Shown here one piece after another: positions 32,098-42,335 of a DNA stretch of 64,000 bases (within the stretch, counting starts at the first letter, position 1; the number at the start of each line of letters is the position of its first letter). Both the position numbers and the translations under genes were made by a program. The notes beneath the pieces are model-generated. The model was not told the origin of the DNA and did no database searches. It saw only the letters and a list, made by a program, of their open reading frames with translations. Source of the stretch: Ctenosaura bakeri (Eukaryota; Chordata; Lepidosauria; Squamata; Iguanidae); contig CAOLHI010000056.1 of the NCBI GenBank assembly GCA_948474755.1, positions 992,001 to 1,056,000 of the forward strand. Reading direction: 5' to 3'.

Positions 32098-32251
32098 GGC
32101 CATTTCCGCACTACACTCTGAGAGCGTGATTATTCCACTTTCAACATCCTATGGAATCCTGGGTTTTGCAGTTTAGGGAGTGGCCTCAAAGGATTCCCCC
32201 CAGCAATTTCATAGGATGCGGAAAGTATAACCGTCTAGTGTAGAAATGGCC
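32098..32251. mobile_element. Fold-back MITE with internal deletion
   Basis: Left end GGCCATTTCCGCACTACAC; right end CTAGTGTAGAAATGGCC. The right arm lost part of GAAAGTGGAATAATAGC. Flanking triplets differ (TTA, CAA), so no duplication is visible. Confidence 0.75.
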
Positions 32252-32823
32252 CAAGCCAACTTCTCACCAACTGACAAAGATCATGATTACAGGATCTTCT
32301 AGACCATGCAGTGAGTTGCACAATGCTTTCTGTCAGTGTAACAGAATTTGCACAACTCTGAGCAGGATATTACCCTTCTACAAGTACAAGGACTTGGCTA
32401 ATGACACACCACCTTAAGGTTGCAAGGGGATTCCTGCCCTGGTACAGATTGTGATACCAGATATGCAGGATGCTTTCCAAATACCCAATTTATTTCAGAA
32501 ACACTTTGGTGGTAGTGTTTAAATGGTTCATCTCCTGGTGACATTTAATTACCCAATGGAGGCTTTTGTGACACTTTGTTTTCAAACAGTGCCACTCACA
32601 CACACTGTGTGAACTACACAAAGAGAACAGCAGATCAATGCCAGCACATTACGGGCAGCAAATTATGGAAGATCTTATTCCAGGAGCATCATGTTTTCTC
32701 CCATCAGTGGTTCCAACACGCTGAGGTCTGACTAGAGTTGCAGATAGAGGGAACTCAGGCACAAGGAGGTTGCATCCACTGTAATCTGCAATGAGTTGCT
32801 TGCAGCGGGGCAATAAAAGACAA
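32252..32823. other. Unique sequence, candidate conserved non-coding part
   Basis: About 32480-32700 is high-complexity and repeat-free (CATTTAATTACCCAATGG, GGGCAGCAAATTATGG). No exon signal. Confidence 0.25.
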
Positions 32824-33022
32824 GGGCCTTTCCGCCCTACTCTGTTATAGAGCTGTTATTCAGCTTTCTACCTCCTGTGGAATTCTGGGGTTTGTAGTTT
32901 CCTGAGGCCAAAGAGCTCCCTGGAGAATTCTAAAGGCCCCTCCCTAAACTGCAAACCCTAGGATTCCATAAGAGGTTGAAAGTGGAATAGTAGTGCTATA
33001 ACAGTGTAGTGTGGAAATGGCC
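32824..33022. mobile_element. Fold-back MITE, long subtype
   Basis: Left end GGGCCTTTCCGCCC, right end GTGTAGTGTGGAAATGGCC; central GAGGCCAAAGAGCTCCC segment. Duplication not resolved. Confidence 0.78.
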
Positions 33023-33456
33023 TTAGTTAAGGCTATGTACAGTATATGACATCATTCAAATTCCTGCTCTTGGTTTCCTTTTTCTCATTTCTTTTGGTAG
33101 GAATGAGGGCTTTATGTCTGCCTAACACCATGAAGAAATAGGTTAGACAACTTAATTTTCTTTGTTTTATTAGTCTTGATGGTTTTTTTCTGTTATTACC
33201 AGGGTAGGGGGTGGTTTCGCCTTGTGTTGTTCTGCCTGATTCTCATAAAGTGGCAAAACCAGAGGTTTGTTCCAGTTTAAGACCTTGCGGCTACAAAATT
33301 AACCAAATTACATTTTAGGAAGTAAATTCGATTTGTAACTGTTTTCTAAATAAATAGTGGCTGAGATGCTTGTATCAGAGACTATGGTACATAACTTTAT
33401 GACAATGTAGCTACATCCCTGATAAACATGATGCTCTATCCTTCTAGTGAAGTATG

Positions 33457-33851
33457 GACCCTTTTCACACCTTACCTTTTCGCAGTGCTGGGGTGCGGGG
33501 CTCGTGCAAGCAGCCTCCAGCAAGAGGATATCATGTTTTGGTCCTTTCAGCTTCGCAGCTGCCACCCGCTCGCGCAAGAGCTCCAGCAGTTCCTTTCACA
33601 GGACCTTCCCAGGCTGCACAGGACAAGAAGCGCGACCAGCCTGGCTCCCAAGACTCCACACACAAGGTAAGTGCACGCGGGACCCCGGAGCGATGCGTGA
33701 CCGTGCACCATTTTCGACTTCAAGCCAAAAATGAAAAAATGTGTGAGCAGTCCCTGCTGGGCCCTGGAACATTGTGCAAATGTGAGTGCCCTCACATGTG
33801 CGCGACGCTTGAGGGGCCCTTTCACATTGAAAATGCTGTGCGACAAGGGCC
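33457..33851. mobile_element. Non-autonomous DNA transposon, 395 bp, TSD ATG
   Basis: Ends GACCCTTTTCACACC and GCGACAAGGGCC; ATG at 33454-33456 and 33852-33854. Related to 17874-18250 along its interior, including a conserved AGGTAAGTGC donor-like site at about 33665. GC-rich relative to its flanks. Open frames within it have no transposase features. Confidence 0.75.
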
Positions 33852-33859
33852 ATGGTGAG

Positions 33860-34788
33860 GCACAAGAGAACATCTTGTTCAGTGTCCCCTTGGGCAATGA
33901 GGACCCATAGCCCTATGATGCCCTTTGCGTAATGGGCATGTAGGTAACTCCTTTTCTGCAGTGGTACCAGACATGTAGGTACATCCCTACACTCCTCTGG
34001 AGAACACAAGCTTTGCACAACACCGTTATATGATTGCAAATCAGTTTATGATGACAAGAATACCTAACAGAATGTTGGATACTATTTTTAGTATCCAGAT
34101 GTGATGGTCTTATGCCAAACCAACATATATATATGTACACACACGCACACTGGTGTGTTATAACTCTGAAAGTAATATTCAATGTATAAAGAGAGCTAAT
34201 AAGCATTCTTAAAAAAAATTCTGGAAATTTACTTTTCTTCCTGGGAAAAAAACTGACAATATCCCTTCCACCAGCTTCAAAATTTCTGGAAATGTTACAT
34301 CTCTAGATTTGCGTGGCACTAGTGAATTATGATGGCATATGTTAGACTTATGCTATGTCAACTCACTTTTCTGGATGTTGCTGTTCCTGCCATGCAATGA
34401 GAAAAAGCCCTCCACATCTGCCTTTAACGCAACACGGTCCCCACCAACACGTGCATTTTAATGTTCTTGGAGGACGGAAGCCATGTTGTTGGTTTTTATT
34501 AAGAGTTCAGGCCTGATTTGCTCTTGACTCATGTATACGTATTTTTGATTTTATGTGGTATATGAGACAGGACAATCCCCAGCACCACATTACAGGCCCT
34601 GTCTGCACCTTACTGTTTTCCACTGCCATCCCATCACAATTCCAGCAGTCCCACTGCTAGGATGGGACTGCAACCCAAACATTTCCCTCTGCACCCAGAC
34701 AGAAGAGTAGCATGTGCAACATGCGCCTTCCTTCTGCAGTGCAGCTGGGTGCTTCCCATGCTGCATTGGAGAAGGAAGTGCTTAGATC
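33860..34788. other. Anonymous sequence
   Basis: No gene. The GGCCCTGTCTGCACC phrase at 34594 resembles the termini of the GGCC-ended DNA transposons; a partner end was not found. Confidence 0.3.
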
Positions 34789-34792
34789 ACAC

Positions 34793-35721
34793 TGTCACCT
34801 TGATCTCTGGGGGTCCCGGGAGGGACGCCTAAATAACCAAACAACAACACACTTTGGGGAGAATTAGCTGGAGCACTCACTAAAGCTAGCGAGAGGCAGG
34901 GTAACTTAGCAGGATCTTGCAACCCAGTGTCTATGGGGTCAGGTCACTCAAGCAGCCAGGCGGTTTAAGATAGCAAAAATGATGTTTATTCAGACAAATA
35001 CTAAAGACACCACAGTCACACAGCTAACTAAAGAATCAGAGATTGACTTGAAATAGGGATTTTTAGAGGGAAATGGGTGATACGACACCTGTCTCGTAGT
35101 CCTGGACCTTGAGAGCAAAGTTGGGGGTGCAATGAAGAAACTCAGCACAACGGAGCAGTCTGAGCCATCCGGGGTTGAGCAGTCTCAGTTACTGGAACTG
35201 AGGGGAAGGCTTACCAGACAAAGAGGCAGCAAGGCGGTCTGGAAGTTCGGAGCAATCTGAAGAAGGTCTCGGAATCAGGGGTTTTTATGGGGTGAATTGT
35301 GACTGCAGGCCATGCCTTACACGGTGAGAACAATGTGATTTGGGAGTGGGACAAAGCTTTGGAAAGGTCAAAGTTTAGCATGATTGGCTTAGAGCCGAAT
35401 TAACAATAGTGTAGCCAGTATGCAATTGCGGAGCACTTTGTACAGATTTGTCAGGTTACCTGCTCGGGGCAGGGAGCCTTTGTTAGTATTGCGCATATGC
35501 AATGAGGTGTTTGCCGAAGAGGTCCCTGAAGTGACGAACCAGCTCTGTCTGACCTGCCTGGGTGGAGAATGGAATGTCCAGCAATTATCGGCCGCGCCTG
35601 TTTACGTGCTTGTCCGGAGGCCTTGCAAACACATGGAGCGGGGTGACAGAGGAAAGCTGAATTGGTTGACATCAAAGTGATATCGAGTGCTATCTCCGGG
35701 TAGGCCTGGACCGCAGTAACA
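34793..35721 (-). mobile_element. Solo LTR, family A copy 5, TSD ACAC
   Basis: Left end TGTCACCTTGATCTCTGGGG (one change from TGTTACC), right end GACCGCAGTAACA; ACAC at 34789-34792 and 35722-35725. Longest copy of the family because of an insertion near 35110-35190. Reverse TATA (TTTTTATGGGG) partly mutated. Confidence 0.87.
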
Positions 35722-35729
35722 ACACTTCC

Positions 35730-36207
35730 TCCCTTTCCGTACAGACACCAGCAACAGGAGTGTTGTGCAATCAGGGGCCGTTACCAGATTTTGTTCTAGT
35801 AATGGAACATCCCATGATGCAATGGCTGGGGACACGCAGGCAGCAGGATCACACCGACATCATGCAAAAGCATAACTCATGGACCAGCAGAGACACAGCC
35901 TCATCCCAGGACTGTGACATCCTGTGGAAATGGCCTCAAATAAGTTTATTCTTTTCCTCAGCTTTCTTCAGTGTCCAGCTATGCTATGGCATGGATGATC
36001 CTGTTGGTATTGGCACTACATTTCACGAAAGTTTTTTTTCCTTACCTGTACTACTGAAATAGTAGCATCAAGCATTCTCCTGGTTTGGCTGCTTTCTATT
36101 TAAAACAGAACACAACAACAACGATGAAAACTGGGACACATGAGGCCAAGCCAGATGAAACTGTGGCCAAGATGGCAAAATTTATTGATGAGCAAAAACA
36201 CAGAAAC
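35730..36207. other. Anonymous sequence
   Basis: No gene or classified repeat. Confidence 0.35.
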
Positions 36208-36210
36208 TAG

Positions 36211-36375
36211 GACCCATTCCACACTGGACTGCTATAGTGCTATTATTCCACTTGCAACATCCTATGGAATCCTGGGGTTTGCCGCCTGGCCCCTCCCAAA
36301 ACTGCAAACCCCAGGATTCCATAGGATGTTGCAAGTGGAATAATAGCACTATAGCAGTCTAGTGCGGAAATGGCC
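36211..36375. mobile_element. Fold-back MITE, 165 bp, TSD TAG
   Basis: Near-perfect palindrome with a shortened centre (GCCGCCTGGCCCC). Arms carry the variant ACTTGCAACATCC in both halves, so the arms have been homogenised or the variant was present at insertion. TAG at 36208-36210 and 36376-36378. Confidence 0.9.
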
Positions 36376-36379
36376 TAGG

Positions 36380-36660
36380 AGAGGCTGCAGAAGTTTGCTC
36401 TTGCCTGAGACTACAGGGAAGGGGAAGATTCCACCACCTTCCCTCCTCTCCTCTCCGCAGAGTTAACTGATTGTAAACTTCTTTTCCACTTTGAATTCAA
36501 TTTGTAGCATCTGAAGTAAACCGACAACAAAGGGGGGAAACGGGGAAGAGGAAAGAGGCTGCTGGGACATTTTAAAAGCAGCCAAAAAAGTGGAACAGCA
36601 GAGGATTAATAAGACTGATCCAGCCAAATTGGGAGAGTTGAAGGGTATATGGTAGTAGCA
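36380..36660. repeat. Unclassified dispersed repeat, copy 2
   Basis: Partner of 28745-28995; see the shared phrases there. Both copies lie next to, and on the outside of, a fold-back MITE or within 150 bp of one. Confidence 0.5.
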
Positions 36661-36669
36661 GTAGCAGCA

Positions 36670-36870
36670 ATTATTTATTTATTTACTTATTTATTTATTA
36701 TATTGAAATACTGCCATTTTCCAAGGTGGGATCTAAGGTGACTTCCAAAAAGTTAAAAACATTAAAAAGCATTTAAAACAATTAAAAAGTATTAAAAGAC
36801 ATATAAAATTATAAAAAAACCCTACATTTTTTTTCAATAAATATGCCTTGATAAAATAAAAGCCCATCAC
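36670..36870 (-). mobile_element. L2-like LINE tail with (TTTA)n
   Basis: TTTATTTATTATATTG followed by AAGGTGGGATCTAAGGTGAC and AAACATTAAAAAGC repeats, parallel to 12667-12860 and 41413-41530. Confidence 0.5.
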
Positions 36871-37559
36871 TCTTTCAGGCATGGTGTGTAGTTAGCAATG
36901 GGCTCGGTTTTATTAAAAATAATAATGGGCTCGGTATTATTGGGCTCAGTATTATTAACAATAATAAAAAATGACTTTTTTTGTGGAAAACGAAATCAAA
37001 CCTGCTGCTATTGTAGAAGTACCACAAAGTCAATAAACAACAGTAGTTTTAATTGCCAGCAGATACAAACATCTGCAGATAGTGCTTATACACACACACA
37101 CACACTATTGTGTCATTACTACATTTAACAAAGTACAAGTGCAATTACTTCATTAGTATAAATGTAGTTAAATTCTATACAACCAGCTTTGTAGAAGTAA
37201 TCATAAATAACTGCTCTCTGGGGAGTTGGAAGTCATGCCTTTGCCCCTTTTATCCTTTTGGCGTTTTGTTTTGTTAGTTTGTATAGATAGTTTGTTTGCT
37301 GTCTAGGTAGTAGCTGTGCGTTTTTCTCTTTATATGTTGTTTTATGTAGTTTTTAAACTGTTTTTAATAAACATATTAGTTTTATTTGCAAAAAGGAACA
37401 GATTTGCAAATCCTAACGTACATGCATAGCTGCACATTTGTATTCTAAAGAAAGAATTACTAAAACTGAAAGAGAAATATAGCATCTATCACAAATGTGG
37501 GAAAGGCAGCGTCCAGGTAACCTGAATGTCTCTTCAGTCTGCTACCCAGATGCACTAAT
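36871..37559. other. Anonymous AT-rich sequence
   Basis: Includes GGGCTCGGTTTTATTA and GGGCTCGGTATTATTG near-repeats at 36900-36960 and (CA)n at 37091-37106. No gene. Confidence 0.4.
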
Positions 37560-37562
37560 GTT

Positions 37563-38042
37563 GGCCCTTTTCACACATGGGGGGGCCGAAACGGGACGGC
37601 GCACGCAGGGGTGGAGCTTACCTGCTTGCGTTTTGCTCCGTCCCTGCGGGGAGCGCAGTTCCGCCGCTCCACACGCCGCCAAATTTCGGTGGCGTTTGGC
37701 GGCATTCGGTGGCGCCCAAAATGGCGGCTGGCGGCGGCGCTCCGCCAATCAGGGCAGCGCACCAGCCGGAAGCCCGCCCCCAGGCAGATCTGCAGCGACG
37801 CACTAACACGTCTCTGCAGATTCTCACTGGGAGCTGCCATGGATTAGTGCAGGCGAGTTTCATAAAAACCACCTGGGAAGGTGGTTTTTAAAAAACTCGC
37901 AGTGCCACCGTCACTGCTGCGCTAGAGCAATTGGAGGTGTGGAGCCTCACTTTTTCCAACCGCACTAGCTCACCCCACGGTGTGAACGACCTCCATCTCC
38001 GGTCGTTGCACCGCGGGGTTTTACCCCCGTGTGAAAATGGCC
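37563..38042. mobile_element. GC-rich non-autonomous DNA transposon, 480 bp, TSD GTT
   Basis: Ends GGCCCTTTTCACACATGG and CCCCGTGTGAAAATGGCC; GTT at 37560-37562 and 38043-38045. Strikingly GC- and CpG-rich compared with surrounding DNA. Internal inverted phrases (AAAACCACCTGGGAAGG / GGTGGTTTTT). Several GC-driven open frames on both strands are spurious. A CpG-island caller would flag this as a promoter, which it probably is not. Confidence 0.8.
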
Positions 38043-38422
38043 GTTGTTGTTCTAGCATGCCTTGAAATCATTTCCAAATTATGGCAACCCCAAGGTGAAT
38101 TTATCACAGGATTGTCTGCATCTGAGAGTGTGTGAATCACCCAAGGTCACTCAGTGGCTTTCCATGGCTGCCCCAGGGAACCAAACTGTGGGCCACTTCC
38201 GCACTAGACTGTTAAAGCACCATTATTCCACTTTCAACATCCTATGGGATCTTGGGTTTTGCAGTTTAGGGAGAGGCTTCAAAGCCCATCCCTAAACTGC
38301 AAACCCCAGGATTCCATAGGATGTTGAAAGTGGAATGATAGCACTATAACAGTCTAGTGCGGAAGTGGCCCTGGTTTTCAAGGCTGTAATCCAATGCTCA
38401 AACCACTACAACCGTGCTGGTT
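38043..38422 (-). mobile_element. MIR-like SINE split by a fold-back MITE
   Basis: Tail GTTGTTGTTCTAGC...CAAATTATGGCAACCCCAAGG at the left; the complement of the tRNA-like head (TCCAATGCTCAAACCACTAC) at the right. The MITE sits between ACCAAACTG and CTGGTTTTC; joining these restores the usual SINE order. Confidence 0.78.
38189..38370. mobile_element. Fold-back MITE in SINE, TSD CTG
   Basis: Near-perfect palindrome ending GGCCACTTCCGC / GCGGAAGTGGCC. CTG at 38186-38188 and 38371-38373, with two additional bases (TG) at the left end. Arms share the same C/T variant in the terminal repeat. Confidence 0.88.
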
Positions 38423-39200
38423 CTTACATAAATGTATACACATAATCAGGATTAAGATATCGCCTCTCTATCCTCAGTGATGGAAATTTGTCAAAATGTC
38501 TTCCTTCCTTTCCCATTCCTGGACTGGCATTCTTTGCATCCTGCATGGAACCTTTTAACCGTAAGCGCAAGGGGAGTTGTTTACAGGGGGGAAATCTTGA
38601 AATAACTCCCTCCTTCCCGCCACCTGATCAGTTTGGTTTTTCTCTTTCCTCAGCGGCTCTGCCGGATGGATACTGTTGTTGTTCGTAGACTAATCGGTAA
38701 ATAGATTCCCGGTCCAGAAAGAACGTCTCTCGGCGACCTAGCATCAATGGCACCAGCTCCGCATTTAGCTGGGAGTTGAATAAAATCACACAAGAGGGAG
38801 GCATATATACATATATATATATATATGCATGCAACATCAAACTTGCTGGATTAGAGCGGGGAAAACCTTGTGCTCTCTAAATCATGATTGTCAATCATTG
38901 CCCAGGATTAAGGGATATAGTTTTTAAAAACCTAAAAGAGAGAGAGAGAGGAGAGAGAGAAGAGCTCTTCCTTTTAACTTCTGCCTACTGTGCATTTTGG
39001 ATTATGTGCATCTATGGCCCCGAAACCCTCTTGCTTGAGTCAAGGCTGCCTCCTTTCTACCACACGAAAGAAGTGCAGCCATTTCCCCCATCTGTCTTCC
39101 TGGCTTTCGGCTGGAACTGAAGCTCAGAAGGGATGGAAAGAGGGAGGCCGTCTCCATCTTCTCAGCCTTGAAAGAGTGGCTGCTTAATGGCACCGTCTCT
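38423..39200. other. Anonymous sequence with (AT)n and (GA)n runs
   Basis: (AT)n at 38804-38826 and (GA)n at 38939-38961. No gene recognised. Confidence 0.4.
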
Positions 39201-39372
39201 AGCCATTTCCGCACCAGCCTGTTATAGCGCGATGATTCCACTTTCAACATCCTCTGGAATCCTGGGGTTTGCAGTTTCTGGGCTGGCCCCTCCCGAAACT
39301 GCAAATCCCAGGATTCCAGAGGATGTTGAAAGTGGAATCATCGCACTATATCAGGCTAGTGCGGAAATGACC
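39201..39372. mobile_element. Fold-back MITE, about 172 bp
   Basis: Ends AGCCATTTCCGCACCAGCC / GGCTAGTGCGGAAATGACC, centre TGGGCTGGCCCC. Flanking TCT and TCC nearly match. Confidence 0.88.
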
Positions 39373-39532
39373 TCCCTCTTTTTCCTCCCAGCAGGTCTAG
39401 GCTCGTCTCCAAATCCTATTCTCCATGTTCATCTGAGGTGTGGCTCATCCCTCTGAGATGTGCTGCTCTCTCATATAATGATTTGGGGAGAACATGGATG
39501 CAGTGTGTTATGCTTTTTATCCTTCCTACTAT

Positions 39533-39984
39533 GGCCATTTCCGCACTAGACTGTTATTTATTTATTTTTTATTTATTTATTTATTTGTATCCCGCCTCTC
39601 CATATAGATCGAGGCAGCGAACAACTTACAATAGCATGTATTTCGAAACATTTCTATACGTGCCCCCAACAAGCTGGGTACTCATTTTACCGACCTGCGA
39701 AAGGATGGAAGGCTGAGTCAACCTTGGAGCTGGGCAGGATCGAACTTACAACCTTGTGGCTTGCAGTACTGGCATTTAACCACTGCACCACCAGGGCTCC
39801 CTGTTATAGTGCTATTGTTCCACTTTCAACCTCCTATGGAATCCTGGAGTTTGCAGTTTAGGGCAGGGCATTCAGCATTCTCAGCCAGGGAGCTCTTTGG
39901 CCTCGGTGAACTGCAAACCCCAGGATTCCACAGGATGCTGAAAGTGGAATCATAGCGTTATAACAGTCTAGTGCGGAACCGGTC
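39533..39984. mobile_element. Fold-back MITE (long subtype) split by a Sauria SINE, TSD TAT
   Basis: Left stub GGCCATTTCCGCACTAGACTGTTAT; the remainder resumes at 39801 and ends GTGCGGAACCGGTC. TAT at 39530-39532 and 39985-39987. Confidence 0.88.
39558..39800 (-). mobile_element. Sauria SINE (tRNA-derived), 7-bp TSD CTGTTAT
   Basis: Reverse orientation. The T-rich (TTTA)n tail at the left is followed by the complement of CCGCCTCGATCTATATGGAG. The right end is the complement of the tRNA-like head: GGATCGAACTTACAACC holds box B and AACCACTGCACCACCAGGG holds box A. CTGTTAT at 39551-39557 and 39801-39807. Same family as 48372. Confidence 0.9.
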
Positions 39985-40146
39985 TATGTTTTAATATCTT
40001 TGAAACTGTTTCAATTTAGTGCAGTGGTTCTCAAACAACAGTATTTTGGACTTCAGATCGCAGAATTTCTAGCCGGCATGGCCCATGATCAGGAACTTTG
40101 AGGGCTGGAGGACCAAGTTTTGGAAGCCTTTGGTTTAGTGTTTTGC

Positions 40147-40530
40147 ATATGGTTGTTGTGTGTAACTCTGAGGCCATTTCCACACGACACTCTTAAAGCG
40201 CAATGATTCCACTTTCAACCTTCTAGGGAATCCTGGGGTTTGCAGTTCCGGGAGGGGCCGGCCGGCCCCTCCCGGAACTGCAAACCCCAGGATTCCCTAG
40301 GAGGTTGAAAGTGGAATCATCGCACTGTAAGAGTGTCGTGTGGAAATGTTCTGAGTGATTTCCAACTTATGGTGACCCTAAAGTAAACCTATCATGGGTT
40401 TTTTGGGGGCTAAGAGGGTGTGATGCACCCAGGGTCACCCGATGACATTTCATGGCCAAGTGAAGAATCAAACTCTGGCCTCCAGGGTCATACTCCAATG
40501 CTCAAACCACTACACGACACTGACTTAGTG
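40147..40530 (-). mobile_element. MIR-like SINE split by a fold-back MITE
   Basis: GGTTGTTGTGTGTAACTCTGA at the left of the MITE, CTGAGTGATTTCCAACTTATGG at its right; the right part continues to the complement of the tRNA-like head (CTCAAACCACTACACGACACTG). Confidence 0.8.
40172..40351. mobile_element. Fold-back MITE, canonical 180 bp, TSD TGA
   Basis: Palindrome with centre GGGGCCGGCCGGCCCC. The ends differ from the family in the outer arm (ACACGACACTCTTAAAGC / AGAGTGTCGTGTGG), and the change is present in both arms. TGA at 40169-40171 and 40352-40354. Confidence 0.92.
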
Positions 40531-40676
40531 TTTATAATAGAACTGTCTTATTTAATTTTTTTTAAAAAAGAAATTGTATTGAATAGGTTTCAGTTGTACT
40601 TTGTTTTAATTTGTGGCAAACCACCTTGGGTTCCAAGTCAGGAGAAAGGCAAGATATAAATTAAATAAATAAATGA
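40531..40676 (+). mobile_element. LINE 3' tail with (AAAT)n
   Basis: GGCAAACCACCTTGGGTTCC then GGAGAAAGGCAAGATATAAATT and AAATAAATAAATG: the same tail type as 18556, 43920 and 56050. Confidence 0.5.
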
Positions 40677-40815
40677 AATTTATTGAGTTTCTCACAGCTG
40701 TCATCCAAACAGAGAGCAAGGGAACAAGGTTGGTGGATGGAAGGTAGTGCCTTCGCTGTTCAGTCAGAGTGAATCCACTCTAGATTTTAGTCTGAACTTT
40801 AAAGTAGCCAACCAA

Positions 40816-40984
40816 GCCCATTTCTGCATTAGACTGTTATAGCGCTATTATTCCACTTTCAACATCCTATGAAATCCTGGGGTTTGTAGTTTGGAAGGCC
40901 CCTCCCTAAACTGCAAACCCCAGGATTCCACAGGATATTGAAAGTGGAATAATAGCACTACAACAGTGTCGTGTGGAAATGGCC
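40816..40984. mobile_element. Fold-back MITE, about 169 bp
   Basis: Ends GCCCATTTCTGCATTAGAC / GTGTCGTGTGGAAATGGCC; central part shortened. Duplication not resolved. Confidence 0.82.
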
Positions 40985-41592
40985 CATGCTGCTGAAACTC
41001 TTTTGTAGAAGTTGGTTAGCCCCATTTAGAGTTCACTCATTAAGTCAATTGTTGAATGGTGAGTTCCTTTTAAATCATTTTTTTAAAAATTATCCTTACT
41101 ACCCAATGCCCCAAAATCAAAACTATGATTATAATAAGATGCCCAGCATTGTCATGTAGATACATAATCAAATCAGCTATAAATTATCCTTCCTAGCCTA
41201 TTGTAGCCTCTATTATTAGCTGCTCTCTTTCCATACTATACTTAAATTTTGCACACCAAAATTCTAGTTGAGTCGTTAGTTGATGGTTCAGCTTCAACAT
41301 TTAATTCTTGAAAATACACGACTGGTGAGTCAACATGCAAGTAAATCCCATGCATTCAGTGGATGTCCTCTAGTTGGAACTGCAACAGAATTTGGGCCAA
41401 TGTGGAATTTTCTTTATCTATTTTATTTATAGCCTGCTTTTCTCCTTACAATATAAATTAAAACACAACATCTAAGCCAATACCGAATACAAAAGTTTAA
41501 AAAGCATTAAACCTACACTCCTTTGAAAACACTGACATTGAAACAGTTAAAACGCTTAAAACACATATTATGTACTAAAGACAGCACACCTA

Positions 41593-42007
41593 GGCCCTTT
41601 CCGCACTTGGGAAAGGAACCGCGCAAAAATGGGACTCACAGGACTTCTTCAGCGTCCAGGCGAGTCCGTCGGGACGAGGAGCAGTGCGAGCTCGTGGCTC
41701 CGCACTGCTCCGGCGTCCAAAATGGTGGCTTCTGGTTGGTGGAGGCTCTCCAACAACCGGAGAAGCTCACCAACTGAAAGCCCACCCCCGGCAGATCTAG
41801 TGCACACCTGCAAATCTGCACCAGAGCACGGCAATGGAGCGACACGGGGTCTTTAAAAAGCACACAGCGTGACCAGTTCCGGTCGCTCCAGAGCGGACCG
41901 AGGTACAGAACTACAAAAAGTAATCCACCCCAGTCCACTCCACGGTGCAGAAGACCTCCGTTGGAAGTCGCTCTGCACCGTTTTAATAGGCCGGTGTGGA
42001 AAGGACC
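41593..42007. mobile_element. Non-autonomous DNA transposon, 415 bp, TSD CTA
   Basis: Ends GGCCCTTTCCGCACTTGG and GGCCGGTGTGGAAAGGACC; CTA at 41590-41592 and 42008-42010. Interior related to 9368-9882 and, less clearly, 43416-43914 (CACGGTGCAGAAGACCTCCG). No transposase. Confidence 0.82.
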
Positions 42008-42144
42008 CTAATCTGCATATAAATTTAACCAAATCAGTTAAGTCTGAACAGAAAGTTCTGTGCAAGATGACAAAAACGTAGCATGGAGGAGGCAGATCAA
42101 GCCTCTCTTAGGAGACAGTTCCAAAGCCTTGGAGCAGCCACAGG

Positions 42145-42308
42145 GGCCATTTCCACACTAGCCTGTTATAGTGATGATTCCACTTTCAACATCCTATGGA
42201 ATCCTGGGGTTTGCAGTTTCGGGAGGGGCCAAAACTGCAAACCCCAGGATTCCATAGGATGTTGAAAGTGGAATCATAGCGCTATAACAGGTTCGTGCGG
42301 AAATGGCC
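42145..42308. mobile_element. Fold-back MITE, 164 bp
   Basis: Ends GGCCATTTCCACACTAGCC / GGTTCGTGCGGAAATGGCC; the centre is asymmetric because one GGCC arm copy is lost. Duplication not visible (AGG, CAA). Confidence 0.85.
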
Positions 42309-42335
42309 CAAGAAGGCCTTCTCCCATGTCATCGC

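Larger units (their letters stand above)
41413..42335 (-). mobile_element. L2-like LINE interrupted by two DNA transposons
   Basis: 41413-41589 is the tail (TTTATTTATAGCCTGC, TTACAATATAAATTAAAAC). 42011-42144 and 42309-42335 carry ORF2-side phrases (CAGTTCCAAAGCCTTGGAGC; AGAAGGCCTTCTCCCATG) in the same order as the L2-like copy at 12667-14134. The gaps are occupied by the elements at 41593 and 42145. Confidence 0.55.

Noticed and set aside
33454..34039. Several 90-147 codon frames on both strands
   Set aside because: They lie in a GC-rich non-autonomous transposon with an exact ATG duplication and show no transposase features.
34594..35760. DNA transposon with GGCCCTGTCTGCACC left end split by the LTR at 34793
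   Set aside because: A convincing right end and duplication could not be found beyond the LTR.
37571..37891. Cluster of Ala/Arg/Pro-rich frames and an apparent CpG island
   Set aside because: The block is bounded by transposon ends and a GTT duplication, so the GC-rich frames are by-products.
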